DNA of 64,000 nucleotides from Hymenobacter duratus (GTDB lineage Bacteria > Bacteroidota > Bacteroidia > Cytophagales > Hymenobacteraceae): contig NZ_JACWZZ010000002.1 of assembly GCF_014698995.1 (NCBI RefSeq), positions 620,001-684,000 of the forward strand. Reading direction: 5' to 3'. The translations under genes and the position numbers were made by a program. The first letter of the stretch is position 1; every line of letters starts with the position of its first letter. Below are positions 8,945 to 18,282 of this stretch, piece by piece. A model generated the notes under the pieces. It had not been told where the DNA came from. It saw only the letters and a program-made list of their open reading frames with translations, and searched no databases.

Positions 8945-9763
8945 TTACTGCTGCTCAATAACTGCCCGCAGCAATGCTGTTAGGCGGGGCTCGGCGGCGG
9001 CAGCCGTGCGCAGGATATCGGCTATGGCTACGCGTTTCAACTTATCGGGGGCGCACAGGTCGGTGATGACGCTGATGGCCAGCACTGGCAAGCCCATATG
9101 CACGGCGGCAATAACCTCCGGCACGGTGCTCATGCCCACGGCATCGGCCCCGATGGTGCGCAGGTAGCGGTATTCGGCGGGCGTTTCGAGCATGGGACCG
9201 GGCACGCTCACGTACACGCCGCGCCGCACCTTGTCGGCGAAGCCGAGGCTGCGGGCCGCCTCCTGCGCCTGGCGCAGCAGCGTGGCATCGTAGGGCTCCA
9301 GCATATCGGGAAAGCGCGGCCCCAGCTCGTCCAGGTTGCGGCCAATGAGCGGATTAGTAGGCTGCAGGTTGATGTGGTCCTCGATGAGCATCAGGTCGGA
9401 GTACTCCATGTCGGGGTGCAGGCCGCCGGCGGCGTTGCTCACGAACAGCTTGCGGATGCCCAGCATTTTCATCACGCGCACGGGCATCACCACCTGCTCC
9501 ATGGTGTAGCCTTCATAGTAGTGAAAGCGGCCCTGCATTACCAGCACTTTCCGCCCCCCCAGCTCAGCGGCCAGCAGATTGCCGGAGTGGCTTTCCACCG
9601 TCGAAACCGGGAAATTGGGGATGCTGGCGTACGGGATGGTGTGGTGAATGGTCAGATCCTTCACCAGCGCCCCTAGGCCGGTTCCGAGGATGATACCAAA
9701 TTCAGGCTCGAACCCCTGCAGCAGCGGGCGGATATGGTTAGTAGCGTCGTGGAGGTGTTGCAT
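8945..9763 (-). CDS. punA: Purine-nucleoside phosphorylase (trimeric type)
   Basis: 272 residues. It cleaves purine nucleosides with phosphate to base plus ribose-1-phosphate in purine salvage. Recognisable family blocks are GIILGTGLGALV (phosphate loop), VMQGRFHYYEGYTMEQVVMPVRV, VSNAAGGLHPDMEYSDLMLIEDHIN, VSVPGPMLETPAEYRYLRTIGADAVGMSTVPEVIAA and VITDLC. The Ser, His, Glu and Asn residues of the trimeric PNP active site are all present. The length is normal. It is probably monocistronic: a terminator lies downstream and a repeat element separates it from sppA upstream. Confidence 0.95.
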   Translation of the reverse strand: MQHLHDATNHIRPLLQGFEPEFGIILGTGLGALVKDLTIHHTIPYASIPNFPVSTVESHSGNLLAAELGGRKVLVMQGRFHYYEGYTMEQVVMPVRVMKMLGIRKLFVSNAAGGLHPDMEYSDLMLIEDHINLQPTNPLIGRNLDELGPRFPDMLEPYDATLLRQAQEAARSLGFADKVRRGVYVSVPGPMLETPAEYRYLRTIGADAVGMSTVPEVIAAVHMGLPVLAISVITDLCAPDKLKRVAIADILRTAAAAEPRLTALLRAVIEQQ

Positions 9764-9789
9764 GTGAGCAAAAAAGAACTGCTGAAAAG

Positions 9790-9929
9790 CCTGTCATCCT
9801 GAGCATGTCGCGCATCAAGCGAGGACGAAGGATCTTGTCGCGCTAGAACAAGTCGTTGCAACGCTTGTCGTACTAACGTGATAAGGTCCTTCGTCCTCGC
9901 TTGATGCGCGACATGCTCAGGATGACAGG
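9790..9929. repeat. Nested-palindrome intergenic repeat, family 1, long variant
   Basis: A 47-bp inverted repeat (9790-9836 with 9883-9929) has a single mismatch. It begins CCTGTCATCCTGAGC and ends with a GAAGGATCTT / AAGGTCCTTC core. The 46-nt centre holds a further small palindrome, ACAAG-N-CGTTGCAACG-CTTGT. It lies between sppA (stop) and the punA start. Confidence 0.9.
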
Positions 9930-9940
9930 CGAAATAAAAC

Positions 9941-11698
9941 CTATTGAATGTTCAACTCGAACGGCATGCGGGCCTGAGCCCCTTTCATTTCCGAGAGCTT
10001 CTTATACTGCTCATACACCGGGAAAAGCGGCCCCATTTCCTGTTTTACCAGGCTCAGGCGCACTTCCTCATTGATGCCGCTGAAGAAGCTTTCCATGAAC
10101 GTCCGCTGGCGTGGCAACGCCTGCAGCCTGTAGTCGCCTTCTTTGAGGTTGGCGCGGCGGGCCGCAATGCGCAGCGCGTCATCAAACGAGCCCAGCACGT
10201 CTACCAGGCCACGGGCTTTGGCTTCGGAGCCCGACCACACCCGGCCCGAGGCAAACCCGCGCAACCGCTCTACGGGCATACGGCGGCCGGCGGCGGCTTT
10301 GGTCGTGAAGTCGGCGTAGATGCGGTTGATTTCCTGCTGAAACTGGCTTTGCTCGAAAGCCGTGAGCGGCCGCGTGATGGTCGGGAAGTCCGAGAACTTG
10401 CCCGTCGTGACGCGGTCCGTGGTGATGCCGAGCTTGTCGCGGAGCAGCGGCTGAATGTTGGGCAGCACGCCGAATACGCCGATGCTGCCCGTAATGGTGT
10501 TCGGATGGGCCACAATGGTGTCGCAGCCCATGGCAATGAAGTAGCCGCCCGAAGCCGCCACGTCCGACATGCTGGCAATTACGGGCTTGACTTTCTTGGT
10601 CAGCATCACTTCGCGGTATATGATGTCGGAAGCCAGCGACGAGCCGCCGGGCGAGTTCACGCGCAGCACCACGGCCTTCACCTTGTCGTCGAGGCGGGCT
10701 TTGCGGATGGCTTCGGCAAAGCGCGTGCTGCCGATGCTGCTGCTGCCGCCCTTGCCCGTCACGATGTCGCCCTCGGCGTAGATAACAGCAATCCGGCTGC
10801 TGCCGCTGCCTTCCTCATCGTCGGACTTGCCGTAGTCGCTCAGGTCCACGAGGCTCAGCTTTTCGTCTTTCTCCACACCCAGCTTGCCTTTCATGTAGTC
10901 GAGGGCCTGGTCGTAGTAGCCGAGGTTCGTGACGAGGCCGAGGCGCTTGGCGTCGTCGGCGTTGTGCACCAGCATCGAGTCGCTGATGGTTTTGATGCGT
11001 TCCGGCGTGATTTTGCGGGCCGTGGCAATGTGGCCCAGCATGAAATCGTTGAGCGAGTTCAGGAACGACGACGTCTGCAGGCGCGCCGAATCCGACATGT
11101 TTTCCCGGAAAAACGGCTCTACGGCGCTCTTAAACGAGCCAACCCGGAAAATCTGGGGCTGAATCCCGACCTTCTCGAACAGGTTTTTATAGTACATCGT
11201 CTCGGAGCTGAGGCCGTTGAACTCCAGCGTACCCTGCGGATTGAGGTAAATCCGGTCGGCGATGGACGTGAGGTAGTAGCTCTTCTCCGACTGCGCATCG
11301 GCGTAAGCCACCACAAACTTGCCCGACTTCTTGAAGTCCAGCAGCGCGTCGCGGATTTCTTCCAGCGAGGCCATGCCGGCCTGCACCAGCTCCACGTTCA
11401 GGAAGATACCCTTGATGTCGGAGTCGGTTTTGGCGCGGCGGATGGTGGCTTTCAGCTTGTCGAGGCCGATGTTGTCGGCCTGAGAGCTGATGAGCGAGCC
11501 AAATGAGGTGCGGCTTTCGCGCTCCGCAATAGGCTTATCCAGCTTCAGTTCCAGCACCGAGTCTTTGGCCACCGACACTTCCTTATCAGAAGAAGGCGCC
11601 AGCGACACTATCAGCGCCACGACCAGCAGCAGACCTACCAGACCGAACACAAACAGGCCGGTAACCGTGGCCAGCACGTACTTAAAAAATTGTCTCAT
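9941..11698 (-). CDS. sppA: Signal peptide peptidase SppA, 67K type
   Basis: 585 residues. It is a membrane-anchored serine peptidase that degrades leftover signal peptides. An N-terminal membrane segment spans residues 10-33. Two S49 domains follow: the first carries the general-base Lys in GSFKSAVEPF (K190), the second the nucleophile Ser in DVAASGGYFIA (S383). This is the Ser/Lys dyad arrangement of the long SppA form. Other family blocks are VLRVNSPGGS and TGSIGVFG. The start MRQFFKYVLA is well supported by the membrane segment. It has its own promoter upstream. Confidence 0.95.
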   Translation of the reverse strand: MRQFFKYVLATVTGLFVFGLVGLLLVVALIVSLAPSSDKEVSVAKDSVLELKLDKPIAERESRTSFGSLISSQADNIGLDKLKATIRRAKTDSDIKGIFLNVELVQAGMASLEEIRDALLDFKKSGKFVVAYADAQSEKSYYLTSIADRIYLNPQGTLEFNGLSSETMYYKNLFEKVGIQPQIFRVGSFKSAVEPFFRENMSDSARLQTSSFLNSLNDFMLGHIATARKITPERIKTISDSMLVHNADDAKRLGLVTNLGYYDQALDYMKGKLGVEKDEKLSLVDLSDYGKSDDEEGSGSSRIAVIYAEGDIVTGKGGSSSIGSTRFAEAIRKARLDDKVKAVVLRVNSPGGSSLASDIIYREVMLTKKVKPVIASMSDVAASGGYFIAMGCDTIVAHPNTITGSIGVFGVLPNIQPLLRDKLGITTDRVTTGKFSDFPTITRPLTAFEQSQFQQEINRIYADFTTKAAAGRRMPVERLRGFASGRVWSGSEAKARGLVDVLGSFDDALRIAARRANLKEGDYRLQALPRQRTFMESFFSGINEEVRLSLVKQEMGPLFPVYEQYKKLSEMKGAQARMPFELNIQ

Positions 11699-11774
11699 GA
11701 GTCACTGATTTACGCTGATTTGGGGCGGATAGAGCTGATTAGCATTGCGGCTGGGCCAATGGCGGCCTCATCAG

Positions 11775-11782
11775 CAAAGGTA
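11775..11782 (-). promoter_or_regulatory. -7 promoter box for sppA
   Basis: On the minus strand it reads TACCTTTG, a perfect TAnnTTTG match. The predicted leader to the ATG at 11698 is about 70 nt. Confidence 0.5.
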
Positions 11783-11952
11783 GAAGGGTTTCAGCATCGT
11801 AAAGAAGCAAAAAACAGGGCTGAAGTTGCCTGCCTGCCGTGGGATGTTACGCCTGAGCTTGTGCGGCTACCCGCATACCTTTCTTCAGCTCTTTCTTTAC
11901 TGTATTATTTGCCTATCATGCAGTATTTTTCACTTAACCTCCTTCTATCCGC

Positions 11953-13740
11953 ATGACGCTTATTGTTCCCAACGACCGTCCATTCGTCATTATCCCCAAG
12001 CACAGCAACCTGCCGCTGGCGCCCACGCATCACCGCAAGGAGCAGGGCACCGCTATTCAGCAGCAGGAGGCCTACAAAAACAACCCAGCCCAGCAGTTTC
12101 AGCTAAGAAAAAACGGCTCCGGTGAACACCTCGTGTACCTGCCCTACAGCAACCTGTTCTGGGCCACGGCCGGCGGCCCGTCGAGTGGCGAGGGCGCGGC
12201 TCTGATTCAGTGGCTGGACCAGAACACCACCAACCAACGGTTCCGCTTTCTGTACGCTGGCAACGGCTATTATTATCTGCGGCCGGTGCATGCCGGGGGC
12301 CTCGTGCTGGAAGTGCCCGGCGCCACCCACGGGCAGGACACCCTGAAACTGGGAAAGCTGGCCGCTGCCACCAGCCGCGACCATCAGCTTTTCCGCGTAG
12401 TACCCGCTTCGCCGTTTTACGTCGCCAATGAGGCCCACACGTTCCGGCAGTACAGCGACCTGATACGCGACGCTATTCTGGGCGCGATAAGCGCCATTCC
12501 GAAAGTGGGTGGGGCCGTGAAGGGCGTACTGGGCGTGCTTTGGCCCGACGGGCACGACAAAGACTTCTGGAACCAGACCACGCTGTATGTAGAGCAGCGC
12601 GTGCGGGAGCTGCTCCAGGCCGAGCACCTTAAGAACCTGGCCAGCGACCTGCAGGGCGCCCGCCAGAATGCCGACGAATACGGCAAAACGTCCAGCTTGG
12701 TCAACAAGCTGAGCAAGCTCATCAGTGCTATTTCATCGGCTACGCAGCGCGAAGACACCTTTCTGCGCGACCAGGAGGGAGTTGGGGTGTTGCCGATGCT
12801 GGCGGCCTGGGGTACGCTGGTACTCACGCTACGCGCCGAAATGGTGAAGGAGTACGACACGCTGCACCCCAATGAAACGGCGGACGAAAAACGGAGCGGG
12901 AAGGCAGACGAACTGACGTTTCTGCAATCCGCCATTGCCCGCTACAGCGCAGCCGTACAGCGCAGCCGGGAGGCCGCTATGGCGTGGCGGCTTGGCAAAA
13001 TCAAGCAGAAGCACATCGAAGACTGGGAAATCGTTGATATTGGCACCAAGCAGTTCAACAAGACTGCATGGAATAAAGACTCCGTCACCGATGAGTACGA
13101 CGGCTGGCAGATGTACCGCGAATACCGCCAGCATAACCCCAACCCCGGCGACCCGAACAGCCACGCCAACATTTCCTACGCCAAGCAGGCCCGCCAGGCC
13201 CAGGTGCAGGCCAAATTCGGGGCTGAGCTGGATGCTATGCTGGCCCAGGCTTACCTCTGGCCGTATCTGGACCCCACCAAGACCGCGCAGCCCAGCGACC
13301 AACGGATTCAGGTGGCAGTAGGCACCTTCGGGGGCCGGCCCGGCGGCACACCATTCAATGTGCCTGTAGACAGCCTGATGAAATTCAGCATCTGCTTCGA
13401 TGCCAGCCACCACTATGTGTGCGGCCTGAACCTAACTTTTGCTGGTAGCGGCACCACTTTGCTGCGCGGCACCATGGGTGGGCGCCAGAACACCATCACG
13501 CTACAGCCGGGCGAGTATTTTACCAATGTGCGCGGCTACGAATGGGACCAGATAGAAGGCCTTGTGCTGGAAACTAACTACGGCCAGCTGGTGGAGGGCG
13601 GACAGCTCGGCGGTCATTCCTACTTCGAGGCAGGCATTGATGACGCGCTAAATGCCAAGCTGATGAGCATTTCGGGCACGTATCAGGGAGACGTTATTAA
13701 TACGCTCACTTTCCACTGGGAGTACGTGCTTAGCAAGTAG
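11953..13740 (+). CDS. Candidate pore-forming toxin: beta-trefoil, Cry-like helical domain, jacalin-like lectin
   Basis: 595 residues with no signal peptide. Residues 1-150 look like a ricin-type beta-trefoil: three units close with QQF (47-49), QRF (95-97) and HQLF (144-147), resembling QxW/F motifs. Residues 155-345 resemble the delta-endotoxin N-terminal helical bundle. There is a glycine-rich hydrophobic hairpin ILGAISAIPKVGGAVKGVLG, then LWP (196-198), DFW, YVEQRV, a long helix, and GVLPMLAAWGTLVLTLRAE (277-295), which matches the Cry block LPLLxxYAQAANLHLxLLRD in layout. Residues 455-595 resemble a jacalin-like lectin (FGGRPGGTPF, GTMGG, LQPGEYFTNVRG, LETNYGQ, ISGTYQG). It is a plausible insecticidal or cytolytic protein. 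It stands alone, with a terminator after it, and its GC content is like its neighbours. Confidence 0.7.
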   Translation: MTLIVPNDRPFVIIPKHSNLPLAPTHHRKEQGTAIQQQEAYKNNPAQQFQLRKNGSGEHLVYLPYSNLFWATAGGPSSGEGAALIQWLDQNTTNQRFRFLYAGNGYYYLRPVHAGGLVLEVPGATHGQDTLKLGKLAAATSRDHQLFRVVPASPFYVANEAHTFRQYSDLIRDAILGAISAIPKVGGAVKGVLGVLWPDGHDKDFWNQTTLYVEQRVRELLQAEHLKNLASDLQGARQNADEYGKTSSLVNKLSKLISAISSATQREDTFLRDQEGVGVLPMLAAWGTLVLTLRAEMVKEYDTLHPNETADEKRSGKADELTFLQSAIARYSAAVQRSREAAMAWRLGKIKQKHIEDWEIVDIGTKQFNKTAWNKDSVTDEYDGWQMYREYRQHNPNPGDPNSHANISYAKQARQAQVQAKFGAELDAMLAQAYLWPYLDPTKTAQPSDQRIQVAVGTFGGRPGGTPFNVPVDSLMKFSICFDASHHYVCGLNLTFAGSGTTLLRGTMGGRQNTITLQPGEYFTNVRGYEWDQIEGLVLETNYGQLVEGGQLGGHSYFEAGIDDALNAKLMSISGTYQGDVINTLTFHWEYVLSK

Positions 13741-13764
13741 CCGTACTGCCCATTCCTCCTACTG

Positions 13765-13794
13765 CGGCCCCGCCTGAGCATTCAGGCGGGGCCG
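13765..13794. terminator. Hairpin between convergent toxin-like gene and rarA
   Basis: A 13-bp perfect stem, CGGCCCCGCCTGA (13765-13777) with 13782-13794, loop GCAT. No T-run on either side, so its efficiency is uncertain. Confidence 0.7.
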
Positions 13795-13800
13795 TTGCAG

Positions 13801-15129
13801 TTAATACCCGTACTTCTCGCCCCAGAGCTGGCGCAGACGCTCCTGCACCTTGGTTTCGGCGGGGTTGTGGCCGGGGTGGTAGAACACGGTGCCGCTGAGG
13901 GCCTCGGGCATGAACTCCTGGTAGGCGAAATTGCCGGGATAGTCGTGCGAGTATTGGTACTGGCCACCGTAGCCGAGGTCTTTCATGAGCTTGGTGGGCG
14001 CGTTGCGCAGCGGAATCGGGACGGACTGCACGCCCTGCTGCCGCACCAGCGCCCGGGCCTCCCGGATAGCCTTGTAGCTGGCGTTGCTCTTGGGCGACGT
14101 GGCTAGGTATACCACCGTCTGGCCCAGAATAATGTCGCCCTCGGGCATGCCGATTACGGTGACGGCCTGGAAGCAGCTTTGCGCCAGCATCAGGGCGTTG
14201 GGGTTGGCCATGCCCACGTCTTCACTGGCCAGAATGAGCAGGCGGCGCGCAATAAATTTGGGGTCCTCGCCGCCTTCCAGCATCACGGCCAGGTAGTAGA
14301 GCGCCGCGTTGGGGTCGGAGCCGCGGATGCTCTTGATGAAGGCCGAAATGACGTCGTAGTGCATCTCGCCGCCTTTGTCGTAGCGGGCGAGGTGCTGCTG
14401 GGCCAGCTGCTGCACGCCTTCGTCGGTGATGATGACTTCGCCAGTCTTGGGGTCGGGGCGGCTGGCTTCCACTACTATTTCCAGCAGGTTCAGGAGTTTG
14501 CGCGCATCGCCGCCCGAAATGGTGAGCAGCGCGCCGTAGTCCTGCACCCGCACTTTGTACTGCTTCAGCACGTCATCCTGGGCCAGGGCATTATCCACGA
14601 GGCCGGTCAGCACCTGCTTGTCCAGCGGCTCCAGCACGTACACCTGCGCCCGGCTCAGTACGGCCGGAATCACCTCAAACGACGGATTTTCAGTGGTAGC
14701 TCCAATCAGCGTCACGATGCCCTGCTCCACGGCGCCCAGCAGCGCGTCCTGCTGGCTTTTGCTGAACCGGTGAATCTCATCAATAAACAGCACCGTGCCG
14801 CGCTGCTTTTTAGCCCGCTCAATGACTTCGCGCACGTCTTTCACGCCGGCATTCACGGCGCTGAGTGAGGCGAAAGGCTTCCCCAGTTCGGCGGCCAGCA
14901 GATTGGCCAGCGTGGTTTTGCCCACCCCAGGCGGGCCCCACAGAATGAGCGAGGGCAGGCGGCCGGCATTCAGGTAGCGGCGCAGCACGCCTTCGGGCCC
15001 GATGAGGTGGCGCTGCCCGGCGTATTCGTCGAGGGTGCGGGGACGCATCCGCTCGGCCAGAGGCGCGCCGGGGCGCGGGGCGTTGGACTGGGGCTGGGGG
15101 TCGGTATCGAAGAGGGAGCCGGTAGACAT
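13801..15129 (-). CDS. rarA: Replication-associated recombination protein A (MgsA/RarA AAA ATPase)
   Basis: 442 residues. It is a clamp-loader-like AAA+ ATPase acting at stalled forks. Walker A is [15 protein letters not shown], Walker B is LFIDEIHRF, sensor 1 is [11 protein letters not shown], and the lid reads [13 protein letters not shown]. The C-terminal tetramerisation region contains [15 protein letters not shown] and [16 protein letters not shown]. The N-terminus [20 protein letters not shown] is typical. The length is normal for the family. It has a divergent arrangement with the EamA transporter gene, each with its own -7 box. Confidence 0.96.
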   Translation of the reverse strand: MSTGSLFDTDPQPQSNAPRPGAPLAERMRPRTLDEYAGQRHLIGPEGVLRRYLNAGRLPSLILWGPPGVGKTTLANLLAAELGKPFASLSAVNAGVKDVREVIERAKKQRGTVLFIDEIHRFSKSQQDALLGAVEQGIVTLIGATTENPSFEVIPAVLSRAQVYVLEPLDKQVLTGLVDNALAQDDVLKQYKVRVQDYGALLTISGGDARKLLNLLEIVVEASRPDPKTGEVIITDEGVQQLAQQHLARYDKGGEMHYDVISAFIKSIRGSDPNAALYYLAVMLEGGEDPKFIARRLLILASEDVGMANPNALMLAQSCFQAVTVIGMPEGDIILGQTVVYLATSPKSNASYKAIREARALVRQQGVQSVPIPLRNAPTKLMKDLGYGGQYQYSHDYPGNFAYQEFMPEALSGTVFYHPGHNPAETKVQERLRQLWGEKYGY

Positions 15130-15225
15130 AGGTGGGGAAGCGCGAACCTTACGGGAGCGGGCTGGTTCGGATAGGGCCGCGGGGTTGCGGCAGCGTGTTT
15201 AACGTTCGAAGCGAAGCGCAGGCTA

Positions 15226-15233
15226 CAAAGGTA
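15226..15233 (-). promoter_or_regulatory. -7 promoter box for rarA
   Basis: On the minus strand it reads TACCTTTG, about 95 bases before the rarA start codon. Confidence 0.5.
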
Positions 15234-15277
15234 GTGTGCAGCCCCGCCGGGTTATGCGTTATCCGCACATTCGCCTC

Positions 15278-15285
15278 TACCTTCG
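15278..15285 (+). promoter_or_regulatory. -7 box abutting the EamA transporter start
   Basis: TACCTTCG, one base from consensus, ends 6 nt before the ATG at 15292. Transcription would begin at or next to the start codon, implying a leaderless mRNA. Confidence 0.5.
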
Positions 15286-15291
15286 TTCTTA

Positions 15292-16224
15292 ATGAAAAAT
15301 GCAGCCCGGGTCCACGCGGCCTTGTTCGTGGTAGCCCTTATCTACGCCGCTAACTACAGTATTTCTAAAGACGTGATGCCGCGCTATATGGGTCCGTTTG
15401 GGCTGGTGCTGCTGCGGATTGTGGGCGCGGCGCTGTTCTTCGGCGTGCTGAGCCGGCTGGTGGCCCCGCAGGACCGCATCACGGGCCGCGCCGACCAGTG
15501 GCGTGCCGTGGTGTGCGGGGTACTGGGCATTGGGCTGAATCAGCTGCTGTTTTTCTCGGGCCTCAACCTCACCTCCCCCATCAATGCCTCGCTCATCCAG
15601 ACTATTGCGCCCGTTGTGACGGTGCTGGCCTCGGTAGTGCTGCTCGGCGAGCGGCTGACAGTGCCGCGCCTGCTGGGTATTGCGCTGGCGGGCGTGGGCG
15701 CGGCCAGTATCATTCTGAGTCGGGGGCCAGTGGCCGCGGGCGGGCAGGATGGGCTGCTCGGCAACCTGCTGATTCTGCTCAACGCCACGGCTTTCGGCAT
15801 CTACCTCGTGCTGGTGATGCCGCTGATGCGCAAGTATCATCCGTTTACGGTGCTGGCGCGCATCTTTCTGGTGGGTGCGGTGCTGGCGGTACCCGCCGGC
15901 TGGCAGCAGGTGCAGCAGCCCGACTACGCCAGCTTCCCGCCCGGTATCTGGGCCGCCATTGCCTACATGGTCATCTGCCTCACTATCATGGCCTATCTGC
16001 TCAACAACTGGGCCCTGAAATACGCCTCCCCTTCCCTACTTGGCGCTTATATCTACCTGCAGCCGGCACTGGCCGTGGGTATTGCCGTGGCAGTAGGCAA
16101 AGACACGCTCACGCTCACCAAAGGCCTGCAGGCGCTGCTGATTTTCGGGGGCGTGTTTCTGGTGAGCCGCAAGCCCCGGCAGCCCGCGCCAGCTGTAGTG
16201 CCCTTGGAACAGGTGCAGGACTAA
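15292..16224 (+). CDS. EamA/DMT-family transporter
   Basis: 310 residues and about ten hydrophobic helices in two homologous EamA halves (ALIYAANYSISKDVMPRYMGP in the first, LNATAFGIYLVLVMPLMRKY opening the second). DMT-superfamily exporters move amino acids, nucleotides or other small metabolites out across the inner membrane. The substrate cannot be called from the sequence. The ATG at 15292 starts MKNAARVHAALFVVALIYA, already in the first helix. The next gene begins 18 bases after the stop, and dinB 18 bases after that, so the three look like one operon. Confidence 0.9.
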   Translation: MKNAARVHAALFVVALIYAANYSISKDVMPRYMGPFGLVLLRIVGAALFFGVLSRLVAPQDRITGRADQWRAVVCGVLGIGLNQLLFFSGLNLTSPINASLIQTIAPVVTVLASVVLLGERLTVPRLLGIALAGVGAASIILSRGPVAAGGQDGLLGNLLILLNATAFGIYLVLVMPLMRKYHPFTVLARIFLVGAVLAVPAGWQQVQQPDYASFPPGIWAAIAYMVICLTIMAYLLNNWALKYASPSLLGAYIYLQPALAVGIAVAVGKDTLTLTKGLQALLIFGGVFLVSRKPRQPAPAVVPLEQVQD

Positions 16225-16242
16225 GGTAACTTGCGGGTTGAT

Positions 16243-17184
16243 ATGCGTAATTCCCTCTTCTATTCCGGCCTGCTTGGCCTGCTTATCCCCTGCACCAGCC
16301 TGGCCCAGAACCAGCCAGCGCCGGCAGATACTACCGGCCAGCACTACACGTACCAGGAAACCATGCCCGTATTTCCGGGCGGCCAGGAGACGCTTTTCAA
16401 GCTGCTGACAAAGGGCCTGCAGTACCCGCCCAAAGCGCTGCGCGACGGAGTGCAGGGCAAGGTGTACCTCTCGTTTGTAGTAGAGCCCACCGGCGACGTG
16501 GCCGATATCAAGGTGAAGCAGGGCGTGCGGGCCGACCTGGACGAGGAAGCCCTGCGGATGGCGCAGCGGCTGAAAACCGTGCGCTGGCAGCCCGGCACCC
16601 AGAACCAGCGGCCGGTTTCGGTGGTCTACACCGTGCCGCTCACCTTCAGCCTCACGAAAGGCCCGTTAACGCTGGCGGCTGATTCGCTGGATGCCAACCC
16701 CGGCCCGGCCATCGTACTACCGTCGCGGCTCTGGACGGCCGCCGAGAAAACCATCCCCGCCGACAAAGGCGTGCTGTACGGCAACTGCATTCAGCGCCTG
16801 GGGTTCAGCAGCGGCGGGCTGCCCCAGTACGTGCGCGTGCTCAACCTGACGACGGGCAAGTTTTACCGGATTCTGGTGAAGCCCGCCATGCGCAGCCGCA
16901 GCGAAAACGGCTTTTGCGTGGCGCTGCCGCCCGGCCGCTATGCCCTGCAGTGGTATGAGTACTCGTATGGCCTTGATGCGCTGCGCAAAGCGGGCCAGGG
17001 CCGCCTCACGGATACCCGCTATTGCTTCACGCTGCAGCCCGGGCAGATGCATTACGCGGGCAAGTGGGATTTCTCGCAGCCCGATGCGCCGCGCTTCCTC
17101 AACGAGAAAGTGCAGCTGGACGCCCATTTTTCCGCTGAAACCAAGGCCCTGTACGAAGGGGCCGTTATCAGCCTGCCCCAGTAG
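16243..17184 (+). CDS. Secreted TonB C-terminal-domain protein
   Basis: 313 residues. A signal peptide (MRNSLFYSGLLGLLIPCTSLAQ) precedes a TonB-C domain at about residues 35-125 with MPVFPGGQETLFKLL, YPPKALRDGVQGKVYLSFVVEPTGDVADIKV and VRWQPGTQNQRPVSVVYTVPLTF. This is the GGxxAL...YP...GxVxVxFxV pattern of Bacteroidota energy-transducing proteins. There is no N-terminal membrane anchor or Pro-rich spacer, so it is not a full TonB. The remaining 180 residues are of unknown function. Start ATG 16243 was preferred over TTG 16231 because it begins at the signal peptide. It is sandwiched between EamA and dinB in an apparent operon. Confidence 0.78.
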   Translation: MRNSLFYSGLLGLLIPCTSLAQNQPAPADTTGQHYTYQETMPVFPGGQETLFKLLTKGLQYPPKALRDGVQGKVYLSFVVEPTGDVADIKVKQGVRADLDEEALRMAQRLKTVRWQPGTQNQRPVSVVYTVPLTFSLTKGPLTLAADSLDANPGPAIVLPSRLWTAAEKTIPADKGVLYGNCIQRLGFSSGGLPQYVRVLNLTTGKFYRILVKPAMRSRSENGFCVALPPGRYALQWYEYSYGLDALRKAGQGRLTDTRYCFTLQPGQMHYAGKWDFSQPDAPRFLNEKVQLDAHFSAETKALYEGAVISLPQ

Positions 17185-17202
17185 CCGCCCCGCTTTTCCG
17201 CC

Positions 17203-18282
17203 GTGGACACGCCGCACACCCGCAAAATCATTCACCTCGACATGGATGCCTTCTATGCCTCGGTGGAGCAGCGCGACAACCCGGCGCTGCGCGGGCGGCC
17301 CGTAGCGGTGGGTGGATCGCGGCAGCGGGGCGTGGTAGCAGCGGCCTCCTACGAGGCGCGGGCCTTCGGGGTGCGCTCGGCCATGCCTTCCGTCACGGCG
17401 CTGCGCAAGTGCCCGGAGCTAGTATTCGTGAAGCCGCGGTTTGAAGTGTATAAGGAAGTTTCGCGGCAGATCCGGGCCATTTTCGCCGAGTACACGCCCC
17501 TCATCGAGCCACTTTCTCTGGATGAAGCCTACCTTGACGTGACGGAGAACCTGAAGGGCCTGCCGCTGGCGACACAGGTAGCGCGCGAAATCAGGGCTCA
17601 AATTCTAGAGAAAACTCAGCTCACGGCCTCGGCGGGCATCAGCTACAACAAGTTTCTGGCGAAGCTGGCCTCCGACTACCGCAAGCCCAACGGGCAGTTC
17701 GTCATCAGGCCCGAGCAGGGGCTGGCCTTCGTGGAGCAGCTGCGCGTGGGCGAGTTTCACGGCATCGGGCCGGCCACGGCGGCGCGCCTGAACCAGCTGG
17801 GCATATTCACGGGGCTGGAGCTGCGGCAGCAAACCGAAACGTTTCTGCGCCAGCATTTCGGCAAGGCCGGCTCCTACTACTACCACATTGCCCGCGCCAT
17901 CGACGACCGGCCCGTGGTGCCGGACCGGGTGCGCAAATCGGTAGGCTCAGAAACCACCTTTGCGGAAGACCTGACAGAAGAAGCGCAGCTGCTAATCGGC
18001 CTGCAGCCCTGCCTGGATTCGGTGTGGGCGTATTGCGAGCGGGCGGGTCTGCTGGGGCGCACACTCACGCTCAAAATCAAGTACGCCGACTTCCAGCAGA
18101 TAACCCGCAGCCGCACCATGCTGGCACCGCTGGCCAGCCTGGCCGCTTTGGAGCAAATCAGCCGGGAGTTGGTGGCTGGCTGCCTACCCTTGGCCAAGGG
18201 CGTGCGGCTGGTAGGCGCCTCACTCTCCAACCTCGAAACCACGGAAGACTCCGTAGGCAAGCAGCTGACCCTAGGTTTCTAG
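17203..18282 (+). CDS. dinB: DNA polymerase IV
   Basis: 359 residues, GTG start. It is an error-prone Y-family polymerase for translesion synthesis. Catalytic carboxylates are visible in LDMDAFYASVEQ and PLSLDEAYLDVTE. Other conserved blocks are KCPELVFVKPRFEVYKEVS, SAGISYNKFLAKLASDYRKPNGQ, the helix-hairpin-helix FHGIGPATAARL, and the little-finger RKSVGSETTFAEDL. It lacks an obvious C-terminal beta-clamp peptide of the QLxLF type, although the end (KQLTLGF) is a close variant. Its stop shares the palindrome CTAG with the stop of the convergent gene. Confidence 0.96.
   Translation: MDTPHTRKIIHLDMDAFYASVEQRDNPALRGRPVAVGGSRQRGVVAAASYEARAFGVRSAMPSVTALRKCPELVFVKPRFEVYKEVSRQIRAIFAEYTPLIEPLSLDEAYLDVTENLKGLPLATQVAREIRAQILEKTQLTASAGISYNKFLAKLASDYRKPNGQFVIRPEQGLAFVEQLRVGEFHGIGPATAARLNQLGIFTGLELRQQTETFLRQHFGKAGSYYYHIARAIDDRPVVPDRVRKSVGSETTFAEDLTEEAQLLIGLQPCLDSVWAYCERAGLLGRTLTLKIKYADFQQITRSRTMLAPLASLAALEQISRELVAGCLPLAKGVRLVGASLSNLETTEDSVGKQLTLGF

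Noticed and set aside
9944..11506. Long open frame antisense to sppA (and a similar one antisense to sbcC at 917-2308)
   Set aside because: High-GC codon use opens the opposite strand; the translations lack any family motif, while sppA and sbcC have complete motifs.
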